From assembly GCA_016779505.1 (NCBI GenBank), contig JADHNM010000027.1, forward strand, positions 1 to 13,862: a DNA stretch of 13,862 nucleotides. The letters are read 5' to 3'. Source of the stretch: SAR86 cluster bacterium (GTDB taxonomy: Bacteria; Pseudomonadota; Gammaproteobacteria; Magnimaribacterales; D2472). The notes under the pieces are model-generated. The model saw nothing but the letters and a program-made list of their open reading frames with translations, searched no databases and had not been told where the DNA came from. Each line of letters opens with the position of its first letter. Position 1 is the first letter of the stretch. A program made the position numbers and the translations under genes. Shown in pieces: positions 1-7,309 of this stretch.

Positions 1-734
1 GAATGAATAATGCTTTGAGGATGCACGACAATTTCAATTAGAGATTCAGGAATCTGGAAAAGGTAGTGTGCTTCAATTAACTCTAAGCATTTATTAACCA
101 AGGTTGCTGAATCAATTGTAATTTTGGTTCCCATACTCCAAGTGGGATGCTTCAAAGCATCTTGCAATGAAACTGTGCTTAAATCCTGAAATGTTTTCTC
201 TCTAAAGGGGCCGCCAGAGGCAGTTATAATGATTTTAGAAATTTCACTTATATCTCTGTATGCAGGCAAGCATTGATGGATAGCATTATGCTCACTATCC
301 ACAGGAATGATTTCTGAATTTTTAGATTTTGCAAGCGGCATTAAGATATCGCCAGCCGCCACAATACTTTCTTTGTTAGCAATAAGTACAGTTTTACCAG
401 CATCAATAGCAAAGTAACTAGCTTTTAAGCCTGCAAAACCTGAAATTGCTGAAACTACTATGTCCACCCTCGGATCTTGAATTAGGTCCTGTAATTCATC
501 TTCGGTGCTAAGAATATTTGGATATGAATGCACTAAATCATGCGATTTATCAAAATCAGATTTAGCTACAAAAATATGATCTGGCCTAAACTCTTTAGCG
601 ATTTTATGAGCTTTATCTAAATTGCTATCTAATCCAATGCCCAGCAAATGAAAATCTTCTTTATTTTGCCTGATTACATTGAGGCAACTATCTCCTATGC
701 TGCCGGTTGCTCCCAATAAAACAATATTTTTCAT
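1..734 (-). CDS. dxr: 1-deoxy-D-xylulose 5-phosphate reductoisomerase, 3' end beyond window
   Basis: Dxr (IspC) converts 1-deoxy-D-xylulose 5-phosphate to 2-C-methyl-D-erythritol 4-phosphate with NADPH, the committed step of the MEP isoprenoid pathway in the cytosol. The first 244 residues are present. About 150 C-terminal residues are missing off the left edge, judged against a usual length near 400. Visible motifs are the NADPH-binding GATGSIG (residues 8-14), the metal ligands in PVDSEHN (D146, E148), SGGPFR (173-178), HPTWSMG (196-202), and NKCLE (214-218), whose E218 matches the third metal ligand. The ATG overlaps the cdsA stop by four bases (ATGA), with GGA four bases upstream of it, so translation is probably coupled. 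It is the last visible gene of the rpsB-led run. Its precursor role fits the neighbouring uppS, which uses isoprenoid units. The cut is the window boundary, not a mutation. Confidence 0.97.
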   Translation of the reverse strand, partial: MKNIVLLGATGSIGDSCLNVIRQNKEDFHLLGIGLDSNLDKAHKIAKEFRPDHIFVAKSDFDKSHDLVHSYPNILSTEDELQDLIQDPRVDIVVSAISGFAGLKASYFAIDAGKTVLIANKESIVAAGDILMPLAKSKNSEIIPVDSEHNAIHQCLPAYRDISEISKIIITASGGPFREKTFQDLSTVSLQDALKHPTWSMGTKITIDSATLVNKCLELIEAHYLFQIPESLIEIVVHPQSIIH

Positions 735-1543
735 GCTATCCAATGAGTTAATAGGAGAAAAATTGGCACAACAGCAATATGCGAATCCAAGCGATCCCAA
801 ATACCCCCATGACCAGGAATTAGCGATCCGCTATCTTTAATTGACTTATCCCGTTTTAATTGGCTTTCCAAATAATCACCAATAAATGCAAATGGCAGAC
901 TGATTAAAGAGACTAAGGCCAAATCTAGTGAAATAAAATCAAAGAAATATATTGTGAATATAAAAATGAATACTAACCCAGCTCCACCCAATAAACCTTC
1001 GACAGTTTTATTTGGACTAATTTCAGGAAATAGAGGAGTTTTACCGATACTGCTTCCAACTAAATATGCTCCAACATCAGCTAAAACAGTATTAAACAAG
1101 ATAACAAAAAGTACAAAAAATTTATTTATACCAATGAATTCTGAAAATATTAATAAATGCGTAAGGCCATAAAGAAAACCAAGTACTAGAAAAACTCCTA
1201 AATAATTATTGTTAAAGCTGATCAACGATAACCGTTTATTTGATATCAAATAAAAGCTATATGTAAACCAAAATATTAAGGTTATTAAGAGAAATAAATC
1301 GATAAAGCCTTCTGCAAAGTAAATGGAAAGCATAATAAGAGTGACAAAAAATATTATCTGTTTTAAATCTACTTTAGAATTAGAAAGGATTAACCATTCT
1401 TTAATTAACAGAAATCCAACAGCCATTATAAGAACTAAGATAATAAGAACATTTTGCAAGTAAAGAATTCCGAAAATACAAGCGACTAATATCAATGCAG
1501 CTGGAAGCCTTTGAATAATATTTTTATAGAGCTCGTTTGCCAA
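731..1543 (-). CDS. cdsA: Phosphatidate cytidylyltransferase (CDP-diglyceride synthase)
   Basis: CdsA is an inner-membrane enzyme that makes CDP-diacylglycerol from phosphatidic acid and CTP, the branch point for all phospholipids. The 270-residue protein is largely hydrophobic, with about eight probable membrane segments. It carries the family signature at residues 227-253, which includes KRDKSIKDSGSLIPGHGG followed by WDRLD, and the preceding SPNKTVEG (176-183). Length fits the family. The start is a TTG at 1543, inside the last codons of uppS. A good Shine-Dalgarno stretch, GGAGAGG, lies four bases upstream, and the next in-frame ATG would delete the first membrane segment. The reading frame overlaps uppS by 20 bases and dxr by 4, implying translational coupling. 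The TTG start may also limit expression, which is inference. Confidence 0.95.
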   Translation of the reverse strand: MANELYKNIIQRLPAALILVACIFGILYLQNVLIILVLIMAVGFLLIKEWLILSNSKVDLKQIIFFVTLIMLSIYFAEGFIDLFLLITLIFWFTYSFYLISNKRLSLISFNNNYLGVFLVLGFLYGLTHLLIFSEFIGINKFFVLFVILFNTVLADVGAYLVGSSIGKTPLFPEISPNKTVEGLLGGAGLVFIFIFTIYFFDFISLDLALVSLISLPFAFIGDYLESQLKRDKSIKDSGSLIPGHGGIWDRLDSHIAVVPIFLLLTHWIA

Positions 1544-2255
1544 AACGCCTCTCCGTCTTTGAAAATCTTTCTAAGCACTTGATAAATTCCCTTACAGTAA
1601 AGTCTGGCCAAAGTGTGTCAGAAAATTGAATCTCAGTGTACGCAAGATGATATAACAAGAAATTGCTTATTCTGTGATCCCCGCCAGTTCTAATCAGCAA
1701 ATCTAACTCATTGATAGGTGCTTGCAAGTATCTAAAAATAGTTTCATCTGAAATATCCTCAACAGAGAGTCTGCCTAATTGAATTTCATTAGCTATTAAT
1801 TTTGTCGCTTTAATAATGTCTGTTCGACCTCCATAGCCAAGAGCAATATTTAATTTTAGTTTTGGATCTTGAAATGCAGTTTCTTTTTCAGCTTGCTGGA
1901 TCGCTGAAATAACCTCATCTCCAAAAGAAGAATAATCTCCAAAAAAATTTAATCTTACTTCTTGATTAATTAATTCTGGAACCTGAGAATCTATTGCACT
2001 AATAATAAGTTTTTTAATTCCAAGAATTTCTTTTTTAGGTCGTGACCAGTTTTCAGTACTAAAAGCATACAAGCTAAGAGACTCTAAATGAGCTTTTGCT
2101 GCAGACTCAACAATTTTTCTAACAACATCAACTCCTCGCTCATGCCCCGACGTAATATTTAAAGTATTTTTTTTGGCCCATCTTCCATTGCCATCCATGA
2201 TAATTGCTGCATTGATCCCAGTAAGGTTGATTGGTGGTTGCTTGCTTTCTGCCAT
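1524..2255 (-). CDS. uppS: Di-trans,poly-cis-undecaprenyl diphosphate synthase
   Basis: UppS (IspU) is a cytosolic cis-prenyltransferase. It extends farnesyl diphosphate with eight isopentenyl units to undecaprenyl diphosphate, the lipid carrier for peptidoglycan and O-antigen. The 243-residue protein has the catalytic IIMDGNGRW (D21 corresponds to the family's essential aspartate), YAFSTENW (63-70), and the signature RTGGDHRISNFLL (189-201). The C-terminal ERRFGK motif follows. Length is normal. The ATG at 2255 gives the usual short lead before the DGNGRW motif; its ribosome site is weak. It lies 20 bases downstream of frr and overlaps the cdsA start by 20 bases. Grouping with cdsA and dxr places three envelope-precursor enzymes together behind ribosomal genes, the usual order in gammaproteobacteria. 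Confidence 0.97.
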   Translation of the reverse strand: MAESKQPPINLTGINAAIIMDGNGRWAKKNTLNITSGHERGVDVVRKIVESAAKAHLESLSLYAFSTENWSRPKKEILGIKKLIISAIDSQVPELINQEVRLNFFGDYSSFGDEVISAIQQAEKETAFQDPKLKLNIALGYGGRTDIIKATKLIANEIQLGRLSVEDISDETIFRYLQAPINELDLLIRTGGDHRISNFLLYHLAYTEIQFSDTLWPDFTVREFIKCLERFSKTERRFGKRAL

Positions 2256-2275
2256 TCTGGCTGGATATGAAATAA

Positions 2276-2830
2276 CTAAATTTCTATTAAGTCTTCTTCT
2301 TTTTGTTTGAGTTCTGCATCAACAAGGCCGATAAAATGATCGGTTTCCTTTTGAACTAAATCTTCAATCCGTTTGAGTTCATCTTCGGAAAAATCTCCAG
2401 CTTTTTGCTGGTCTTTTGCTGCGTTATTTGCATCCCTACGAGTATTTCTAATAGAAATTCTAGAATTTTCTGCTTCGTTTCTTGCTTGTTTAATGTACTC
2501 TTGACGCGTCTCTTCTGTTAAAGCGGGCATTGTCAGTCTTATCAAATCACCGCTTGTGCTTGGATTTAAACCTAAATCAGATGACATAATTGCTTTCTCT
2601 ATTTCAGCAATAAGAGATTTATCCCATGGAGATATAGCAAGAGTCCTTCCCTCTTCTACGGAAATATTTGCTGCTTGATTGATGGGAGTAGGGTTCCCAT
2701 AGTAATCGATCTTCACTGAATCAAGAATGCTTGGGTTTGCTCGACCTGTTCTAATTTTATTAAATTCATGAGCTAAAGAATCAATAGCTTTTTGCATCTT
2801 GGGTTTAATCTGGTCAATAATTTCATTCAT
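2276..2830 (-). CDS. frr: Ribosome recycling factor
   Basis: RRF splits post-termination ribosomes together with EF-G so that subunits can be reused. The protein of 184 residues matches the usual 185. Recognisable stretches are NKIRTGRANPSILD near residues 24-37, YYGNPTPINQAA, IMSSDLGLNPSTSGDLIR, and a C-terminal helix rich in charged residues. I place the start at the ATG at 2830, two bases after the pyrH stop, because it gives the standard N-terminus MNEIIDQIKPKMQ. A longer frame opening at 2866 would lie inside pyrH and add 12 unusual residues. No strong Shine-Dalgarno is visible, so translation is probably coupled to pyrH. Confidence 0.97.
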   Translation of the reverse strand: MNEIIDQIKPKMQKAIDSLAHEFNKIRTGRANPSILDSVKIDYYGNPTPINQAANISVEEGRTLAISPWDKSLIAEIEKAIMSSDLGLNPSTSGDLIRLTMPALTEETRQEYIKQARNEAENSRISIRNTRRDANNAAKDQQKAGDFSEDELKRIEDLVQKETDHFIGLVDAELKQKEEDLIEI

Positions 2831-2832
2831 AA

Positions 2833-3546
2833 CTATGATATTAATGTTCCAATATCCTCTCCGCAAGCAATTCTTTTTAAAGCATCAGGATGATTCCAGT
2901 TAAATACTTTTAATGGCAGGCTGTGATCCCTTGCAAGAGTTAAAGCCGTTGCATCCATAACTTTAAGATTTTTTTGAATTGCTTCATCAAAAGATAGAGA
3001 TGGGTAAAATATAGCATCTTCATGTTTTTCAGGATCAGCAGAGTAAACTCCATCAACCCTAGTGGCTTTCAACATAATGTCTGCTTGAGTTTCTATTGCC
3101 CTCAGACACCCTGCACTATCAGTTGTGAAAAACGGATTGCCGGTTCCAGCGGTAAAAATTACAACAAAATCATTGGATAACAGCTGGATTGCTAAACGTC
3201 TATCATAGTGCTCAGCAACGCCAGACATTGATATAGCCGACATAACCCTAGTTTTGACCCCAGCTCTCTCTAAAGCATCTCTTAAAGCAATCCCATTCAT
3301 AACAGTTGCTAACATTCCCATGTGATCGCCAGCAACTCTATCCATTCCAGCTTTGCTTAATTTTTCGCCTCGAAAAAGATTCCCTCCTCCTATGACAATT
3401 CCAATTTGTGCACCAAGCTCTTTGCAATCTTTAACAGATTGAGCCATTTGGTCTAATATTTTAGGATCTATTCCGTGATCATCGTCCCCAGCAACAGCCT
3501 CTCCGCTAAATTTTACGAGAAGGCGTTTGTAGGCGAGAGATGTCAT
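2833..3546 (-). CDS. pyrH: Uridylate kinase (UMP kinase)
   Basis: PyrH phosphorylates UMP to UDP with ATP and is a cytosolic hexameric enzyme of the amino-acid kinase fold, unrelated to eukaryotic UMP kinases. In 237 residues it shows the N-terminal LVKFSGEA (around 10-17), the glycine-rich VIGGGNLFRG (51-60), GTGNPFFTTDSA (134-145), and LKATRVDGVYSADP (159-172). All are typical. Length fits the family (about 240). The ATG overlaps the tsf stop in an ATGA, and the TAG stop is two bases before frr. The context rpsB-tsf-pyrH-frr is one of the most conserved bacterial gene orders. Nothing in the protein is odd. Confidence 0.97.
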   Translation of the reverse strand: MTSLAYKRLLVKFSGEAVAGDDDHGIDPKILDQMAQSVKDCKELGAQIGIVIGGGNLFRGEKLSKAGMDRVAGDHMGMLATVMNGIALRDALERAGVKTRVMSAISMSGVAEHYDRRLAIQLLSNDFVVIFTAGTGNPFFTTDSAGCLRAIETQADIMLKATRVDGVYSADPEKHEDAIFYPSLSFDEAIQKNLKVMDATALTLARDHSLPLKVFNWNHPDALKRIACGEDIGTLIS

Positions 3547-4400
3547 TTTTGAAGTTGTTCAGCCACCTCTGCAGCAAAATCTTTCACCTCAACCTCTATA
3601 CCTTCACCAACCTTTAAACGAGCAAAGGCTAGAATTGATGTATTATTTTCTTTTAATAATTCTTCAATTGATTGATCTGGATTCTTAACGAAGCCTTGGG
3701 AAACAAGGGTCACCTCGGATAAAAATCTTTTAACCTTGCCTTCAACCATTTTTTCCATAATTGATGTATCTTTTCCGGATTCTTCTGCTTGTGCTAAAAA
3801 GATTGATCTCTCTCTTTCAAGCAACTCAGGATCAATATCTTCTGATTGCAGGCAGGTTGGATTGGTGGCAGATACATGCATGGCTAAATCTTTTGCTAAT
3901 TCCTTATTGTCTGTATCAATAGAAACTATAGCAGCCAATTTTCCATCTGAATGCAGGTATGCTCCAATGCATCCGCCAGATGGAACATCAAGTGTTTGAA
4001 GCCTTCTCAGCTGAATATTCTCTCCAATGGATTGAATAAGAGACTGTCTTTTTTCCTCAAACATGGAACTTAAATCGGCCATATCAGTTACTTTATTATT
4101 GATAAGATACTCAGCAACCTCGCCTGCAAAATCTCTGAACTGCGAATCTTTAGCAGCAAAATCAGTTTCTGAATTAATTTCAACAAGGCTAAAGTATTCC
4201 GAATTTTCAGCAATCTTTATCTCGCCGTCGGCAGCTACTCTTGAGGCTTTTTTTTCTGCCTTAAGTGAGCTGTTAGCTCGAAGAAGATCCAAAGCTTTAT
4301 CTAGATCACCATCTGTTTCAACTAATGCCTTTTTGCATTCCATCATGCCTACACCGGACATTTCTCTTAGTTCTTTAACTTGACTGGCTGTAATACTCAT
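3543..4400 (-). CDS. tsf: Translation elongation factor Ts
   Basis: EF-Ts is the nucleotide exchange factor that removes GDP from EF-Tu. The 285-residue protein has the normal length (E. coli 283). It starts with a UBA-like domain carrying the first family signature, LREMSGVGMMECKKAL (11-26). The second signature core, EINSETDFAAK (74-84), follows, and then the dimerisation domains. The ATG overlaps the rpsB TGA in an ATGA and its own TGA overlaps the pyrH ATG in the same way, so rpsB, tsf and pyrH are chained by four-base overlaps. It is expected to share the rpsB promoter and any S2 feedback acting on the leader. Confidence 0.97.
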   Translation of the reverse strand: MSITASQVKELREMSGVGMMECKKALVETDGDLDKALDLLRANSSLKAEKKASRVAADGEIKIAENSEYFSLVEINSETDFAAKDSQFRDFAGEVAEYLINNKVTDMADLSSMFEEKRQSLIQSIGENIQLRRLQTLDVPSGGCIGAYLHSDGKLAAIVSIDTDNKELAKDLAMHVSATNPTCLQSEDIDPELLERERSIFLAQAEESGKDTSIMEKMVEGKVKRFLSEVTLVSQGFVKNPDQSIEELLKENNTSILAFARLKVGEGIEVEVKDFAAEVAEQLQK

Positions 4401-5392
4401 TTTTCTTCCTTTGAATCCTCGGCAGCATCCTCTAATTCAGTTGAATCTTTCGAGGCAACTTCCTCAGATTCTTCTTTTGATTCATCACTTACCTCAATCT
4501 GATGTTCCACAGGCTCATCGCTTGTCTCAACCTGATCTTCCACAGGTTCATCGCTTATTTCTTCTATTTCAGTTGATAAAGCTTCTTCTGGCTCACTTAA
4601 CTCAGCTTCTTCAACAAGATTTAACACTTTACCAGAGGTAACTGATGCCTTCTTCACCTTAACAGCTGGAGCCTCATCATCAGCTTGAATATTAAAAGCT
4701 CCTCCCTGAGAAGATGCCAAGCCTCTAGCACATGCATCACTTATAACTTTTGTAATCAATCTGATTGATCTAATGGCATCATCATTACCAGGAATAATGT
4801 GATCTATACCATCTGGATTTGAATTAGTATCGACCAAAGCAATAATTGGGATACCCATTTTCTTTGCCTCTGTTACTGCAATCTTTTCATGTGCTACGTC
4901 AACTACAAATAAAGCATCTGGAAGACCTTTCATATCTTTGATTCCACCAACACTTGCGTCTAGCTTTTCATATTCTTTTGTAATATCTACAGCTTCTTTT
5001 TTTGAAAGCTTATTAATTCTTCCGGATGACTGCAGCTCCTCAATGTCTAACAGTCGTCTAATTGATCCTCGTATTGTTTTCCAATTGGTTAATGTGCCGC
5101 CTAACCATCTTTTATCAATGTAAGGTAAACCAATCGCAGAGGCAGATTCTTTGATTGTTTTAGAGGCAGAGCGTTTAGTCCCAACAAATAAAATCCTATT
5201 TCCTTTAGAACATATCTCTTCAGCTTTAGATGCTGCAGCATTAAGGTATTCTTGAGTCATCTCAAGGTCGATAATACTAATTTTTTTTCTAGTATCAAAT
5301 ATAAAGGATTCCATTTTAGGATTCCAAAATCTTTGCTGATGGCCAAAATGAACGCCTGCATTTAGCAGGTCTTTAATAGAAACAATACTCAC
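4397..5392 (-). CDS. rpsB: 30S ribosomal protein S2 with long acidic C-terminal tail
   Basis: S2 binds the back of the small subunit between head and body and is needed for S1 docking. Residues 1-231 form a standard S2. They include NAGVHFGHQQRFWNPKM (11-27), FVGTKRSASKTI (69-80), RWLGGTLTNW (95-104), KGLPDALFVVD (165-175) and IPIIALVDTNSNPDGID (181-197). The protein then continues to 331 residues, about 90 more than E. coli S2 (241). The added part is dominated by Glu, Asp and Ser and carries three imperfect 11-residue repeats (280-312). The frame stays open to the tsf overlap, so the tail is not a misread stop. The start is GTG at 5392, with an excellent GGAGG five bases upstream. First gene of the translation run; the leader upstream looks like an S2 feedback site. 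Confidence 0.96.
   Translation of the reverse strand: MSIVSIKDLLNAGVHFGHQQRFWNPKMESFIFDTRKKISIIDLEMTQEYLNAAASKAEEICSKGNRILFVGTKRSASKTIKESASAIGLPYIDKRWLGGTLTNWKTIRGSIRRLLDIEELQSSGRINKLSKKEAVDITKEYEKLDASVGGIKDMKGLPDALFVVDVAHEKIAVTEAKKMGIPIIALVDTNSNPDGIDHIIPGNDDAIRSIRLITKVISDACARGLASSQGGAFNIQADDEAPAVKVKKASVTSGKVLNLVEEAELSEPEEALSTEIEEISDEPVEDQVETSDEPVEHQIEVSDESKEESEEVASKDSTELEDAAEDSKEEK
4457..4555 (-). repeat. Three tandem 33-base units encoding 11-residue acidic repeats in S2 tail
   Basis: In the rpsB frame, residues 280-312 read as three consecutive units: SDEPVEDQVET, SDEPVEHQIEV and SDESKEESEEV. The first two are nearly identical also as DNA; the third has diverged after SDE. The period is exactly 33 bases, so gain or loss of a unit would keep the reading frame. 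This is a coding repeat within an acidic, probably disordered tail, not a CRISPR or intergenic repeat. Confidence 0.85.
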
Positions 5393-5402
5393 AATTTCCT
5401 CC

Positions 5403-5454
5403 GGGGTTATTACTCCAGCACTTCATAAAGTTGACTCATCTTAATGAGCACCCC
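5403..5454 (-). promoter_or_regulatory. Structured rpsB leader, probable S2-binding autoregulatory element
   Basis: Read as minus-strand RNA, GGGGU (5454-5450) can pair with ACCCC (5407-5403). This closing stem encloses two hairpins: CUCAU-uaag-AUGAG (5448-5435) and ACUU-uaug-AAGU (5431-5420). The closing stem ends just before the Shine-Dalgarno GGAGG, which would be a good place to control initiation at the GTG. Gammaproteobacterial rpsB leaders are known to bind S2 and repress rpsB-tsf translation. The position and the junction-like shape fit that class. Pairings were found by eye, without covariance support, so the identification is an inference. Confidence 0.5.
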
Positions 5455-5496
5455 AACAATAATCTTCTTAGCACTTTCGAGATTTAAAGTTCGTGT

Positions 5497-5525
5497 ATTC
5501 TATAGAAAAGTTGAAGCAGATTAAA
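5497..5525 (-). promoter_or_regulatory. Tentative promoter for rpsB operon
   Basis: On the minus strand TAGAAT (5502-5497) matches the -10 consensus at five of six positions and lies inside the palindrome TTCTATAGAA. A poor -35 (TTTAAT, 5525-5520) sits 17 bases upstream, touching the dapB stop. Transcription would start near 5490, giving a leader of roughly 100 bases that contains the structured element. The call is weak; read-through from dapB is also possible because no terminator hairpin with a T-run was seen after dapB. Confidence 0.3.
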
Positions 5526-6192
5526 GCTTTTTGTTTAAGAAGTCAGCAAAGCTATATTCGCCGTTTTCTCTAGAATCAATCCATCTTGCAGCCTGCAAAG
5601 CGCCTTTTGCAAAAATATTTCTTGAATTTGCAATATGTTGAAAAGTAGAAGTTCCATCAGCATTTGTAAACTCAATTCTATGTATTCCAAAGACATTGCC
5701 AATTCTATGAGATTGAATTTCAATCGGGCCATCTATTTTACTTACGGACATATTTTCTAAAAATCTAGAAATTTCTAAAGCTGTTCCAGAAGGAGAATCC
5801 TTTTTCTTTGTATGATGAATTTCAGTAATTCTGCACTTTGTAGGGATGTTAATCGACAATAGATACTCTTCTATTAAATATTTTAAATTAGCAATTCCAA
5901 GCGACATGTTGGAAGCAATTAATATTGGTATAGATTTTTTAGCAGTACTTATCAGCGATAAATGCTCTTTGGTAAGACCAGTAGTTCCTGATATTAAAGG
6001 TAACTTATGTTCAATACAAAAATTGATGCAAGAAATGAATCCTGTTGGAGAAGAAAAATCTATTACAGCTGATACATGATTTAAATCTTTTGCTTTTGTT
6101 TGAAAATCAAAGGCTGTGATATCAAATTGTTTGCATTGAGCTTGCATTGCCTGACCCATATTTCCATTGAAGCCATTAATTAAAATATGCAA
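5521..6192 (-). CDS. dapB: 4-hydroxy-tetrahydrodipicolinate reductase, short form
   Basis: DapB reduces 4-hydroxy-tetrahydrodipicolinate with NAD(P)H in the diaminopimelate/lysine pathway, supplying cell-wall cross-links. Visible are the nucleotide-binding GFNGNMGQAM (7-16), VIDFSSP (43-49), SGTTGL (68-73), and the active-site EIHHTKKKDSPSGTAL (124-139), with H126 and K130 in the catalytic positions. C-terminal QHIANSRNIFAKGALQAARWI fits the family. At 223 residues it is about 50 shorter than E. coli DapB (273). Most of the loss lies between the glycine loop and VIDFSSP, as in other compact DapB proteins, so it need not be defective. The start must precede the glycine loop. The only usual codon there is a TTG at 6192, four bases after the dnaJ stop and without a clear Shine-Dalgarno. 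dnaJ-dapB adjacency is also seen in Pseudomonas. Confidence 0.93.
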   Translation of the reverse strand: MHILINGFNGNMGQAMQAQCKQFDITAFDFQTKAKDLNHVSAVIDFSSPTGFISCINFCIEHKLPLISGTTGLTKEHLSLISTAKKSIPILIASNMSLGIANLKYLIEEYLLSINIPTKCRITEIHHTKKKDSPSGTALEISRFLENMSVSKIDGPIEIQSHRIGNVFGIHRIEFTNADGTSTFQHIANSRNIFAKGALQAARWIDSRENGEYSFADFLNKKL

Positions 6193-6196
6193 TATT

Positions 6197-7306
6197 CTAT
6201 TTATTATGAAATTGGTTGGAAGCCTTTATAAATGACTCTTGTATTGGATGGTGTTCCTCATCAGCTATTAATTGAGTGAATTCTTCAAACTTCTTGAGTT
6301 GAGCCTTTGAAAGATTAACTGGAGTTTCGACAATCACCCTGCATAAAAGATCACCGCGTCGTGAATCTCTAACTGAAGCAGCTCCTTTGCCTTTGATTCT
6401 GAAGATTTTACCTGTTTGCGTATATGAAGGAATTTTGAGTGCGATTTTTGATTCGAGACCAGGAACATTTATTGTTCCTCCTAAAACAGCAATTTCAAAT
6501 GGAATTGGAGCTTCAAAATATAAGTCTCTGCCGTCTCTTTCAAAGATTTCGTTTTGCAAGACTTGAATGACAACATAAAGATCTCCAGTATGGCCTCCTC
6601 GTGCAGCACTGCCCTCTCCTGTAAGTCTAACTTTATCTCCATTATCTACACCAGATGGAATACTGACAGACAGTGATTTTGTCTCTTGTTTAACCCCAGC
6701 TCCTCTGCAAGAACTACAATGATTCTGAATAATCCTTCCTTCGCCTCTACATGCATTACAGGGTTGTTGAACTGAAAAAAAACCTTGCTGCATTCTCACT
6801 TGACCAGCACCATTACATTGACTACAGGTCACGGGAGATGAGCCTGGTTTAGCTCCAGATCCAGAGCAATCGGTGCATGACTTGTCTACGGGTATTTTAA
6901 TTGTTTTCTTAACGCCAAGAATTGCCTCCTTAAGAGATAGTTCTAGCGTGTACTGAAGATCTTGACCTCTGGCTGCCCTGCCCGAAGACCTCCTGCCACC
7001 AAAGACGTCACCAAAAATATCTCCAAAGATATCTCCAAAATTAAAATCCTGAAATCCAGCTCCCTGACCGCCACCCATGCCTTGAATACCAGCATGACCA
7101 AATTGATCATATGCTGATTTTTTTTCAAGATCAGATAATACTTCGTATGCCTCAGCGGCTTCTTTAAATTTTTCATTAGCTGCTGGATCATCCGGATTTC
7201 TATCTGGATGATATTTCATAGCTAATTTTTTAAAAGCTTTCTTTAATTCAGCATTAGAAGCGTTTTGAGAGACCCCTAAGACCTCATAATAGTCTCTCTG
7301 TGACAT
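6197..7306 (-). CDS. dnaJ: Chaperone protein DnaJ (Hsp40, type I)
   Basis: DnaJ delivers unfolded substrates to DnaK and stimulates its ATPase. The 369 residues show a complete type I layout. The J domain (about 1-70) has HPD at 33-35. A Gly/Phe region follows (about 74-104) with a repeated DIFGD motif. The zinc-binding domain has four CxxCxGxG motifs: CTDCSGSG (144-151), CSQCNGAG (161-168), CNACRGEG (183-190) and CSSCRGAG (197-204). The C-terminal substrate-binding domains complete the protein. All key residues are intact and the length is normal. The ATG lies three bases after the dnaK TAA, so it belongs to the grpE-dnaK-dnaJ unit and should be induced with it. Confidence 0.98.
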   Translation of the reverse strand: MSQRDYYEVLGVSQNASNAELKKAFKKLAMKYHPDRNPDDPAANEKFKEAAEAYEVLSDLEKKSAYDQFGHAGIQGMGGGQGAGFQDFNFGDIFGDIFGDVFGGRRSSGRAARGQDLQYTLELSLKEAILGVKKTIKIPVDKSCTDCSGSGAKPGSSPVTCSQCNGAGQVRMQQGFFSVQQPCNACRGEGRIIQNHCSSCRGAGVKQETKSLSVSIPSGVDNGDKVRLTGEGSAARGGHTGDLYVVIQVLQNEIFERDGRDLYFEAPIPFEIAVLGGTINVPGLESKIALKIPSYTQTGKIFRIKGKGAASVRDSRRGDLLCRVIVETPVNLSKAQLKKFEEFTQLIADEEHHPIQESFIKASNQFHNK

Positions 7307-7309
7307 TGT

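Noticed and set aside
2831..2866. Longer frr start at 2866
   Set aside because: It lies inside pyrH and adds 12 residues absent from the family; the ATG at 2830 gives the standard protein.
3736..4383. Plus-strand open frames opposite tsf
   Set aside because: Serine- and leucine-rich antisense shadows of a clear EF-Ts gene.
4457..4555. Possible CRISPR or minisatellite array
   Set aside because: Only three imperfect 33-base units with no spacers, in frame within rpsB; they encode protein repeats.
4411..4641. Plus-strand open frame rich in Leu, Pro and Gln opposite the S2 tail
   Set aside because: It arises from the complement of the acidic repeat codons and has no start context.
5471..5560. 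Rho-independent terminator after dapB
   Set aside because: Small palindromes such as TTCTATAGAA occur, but there is no GC-rich stem followed by a T-run in the minus-strand sense.
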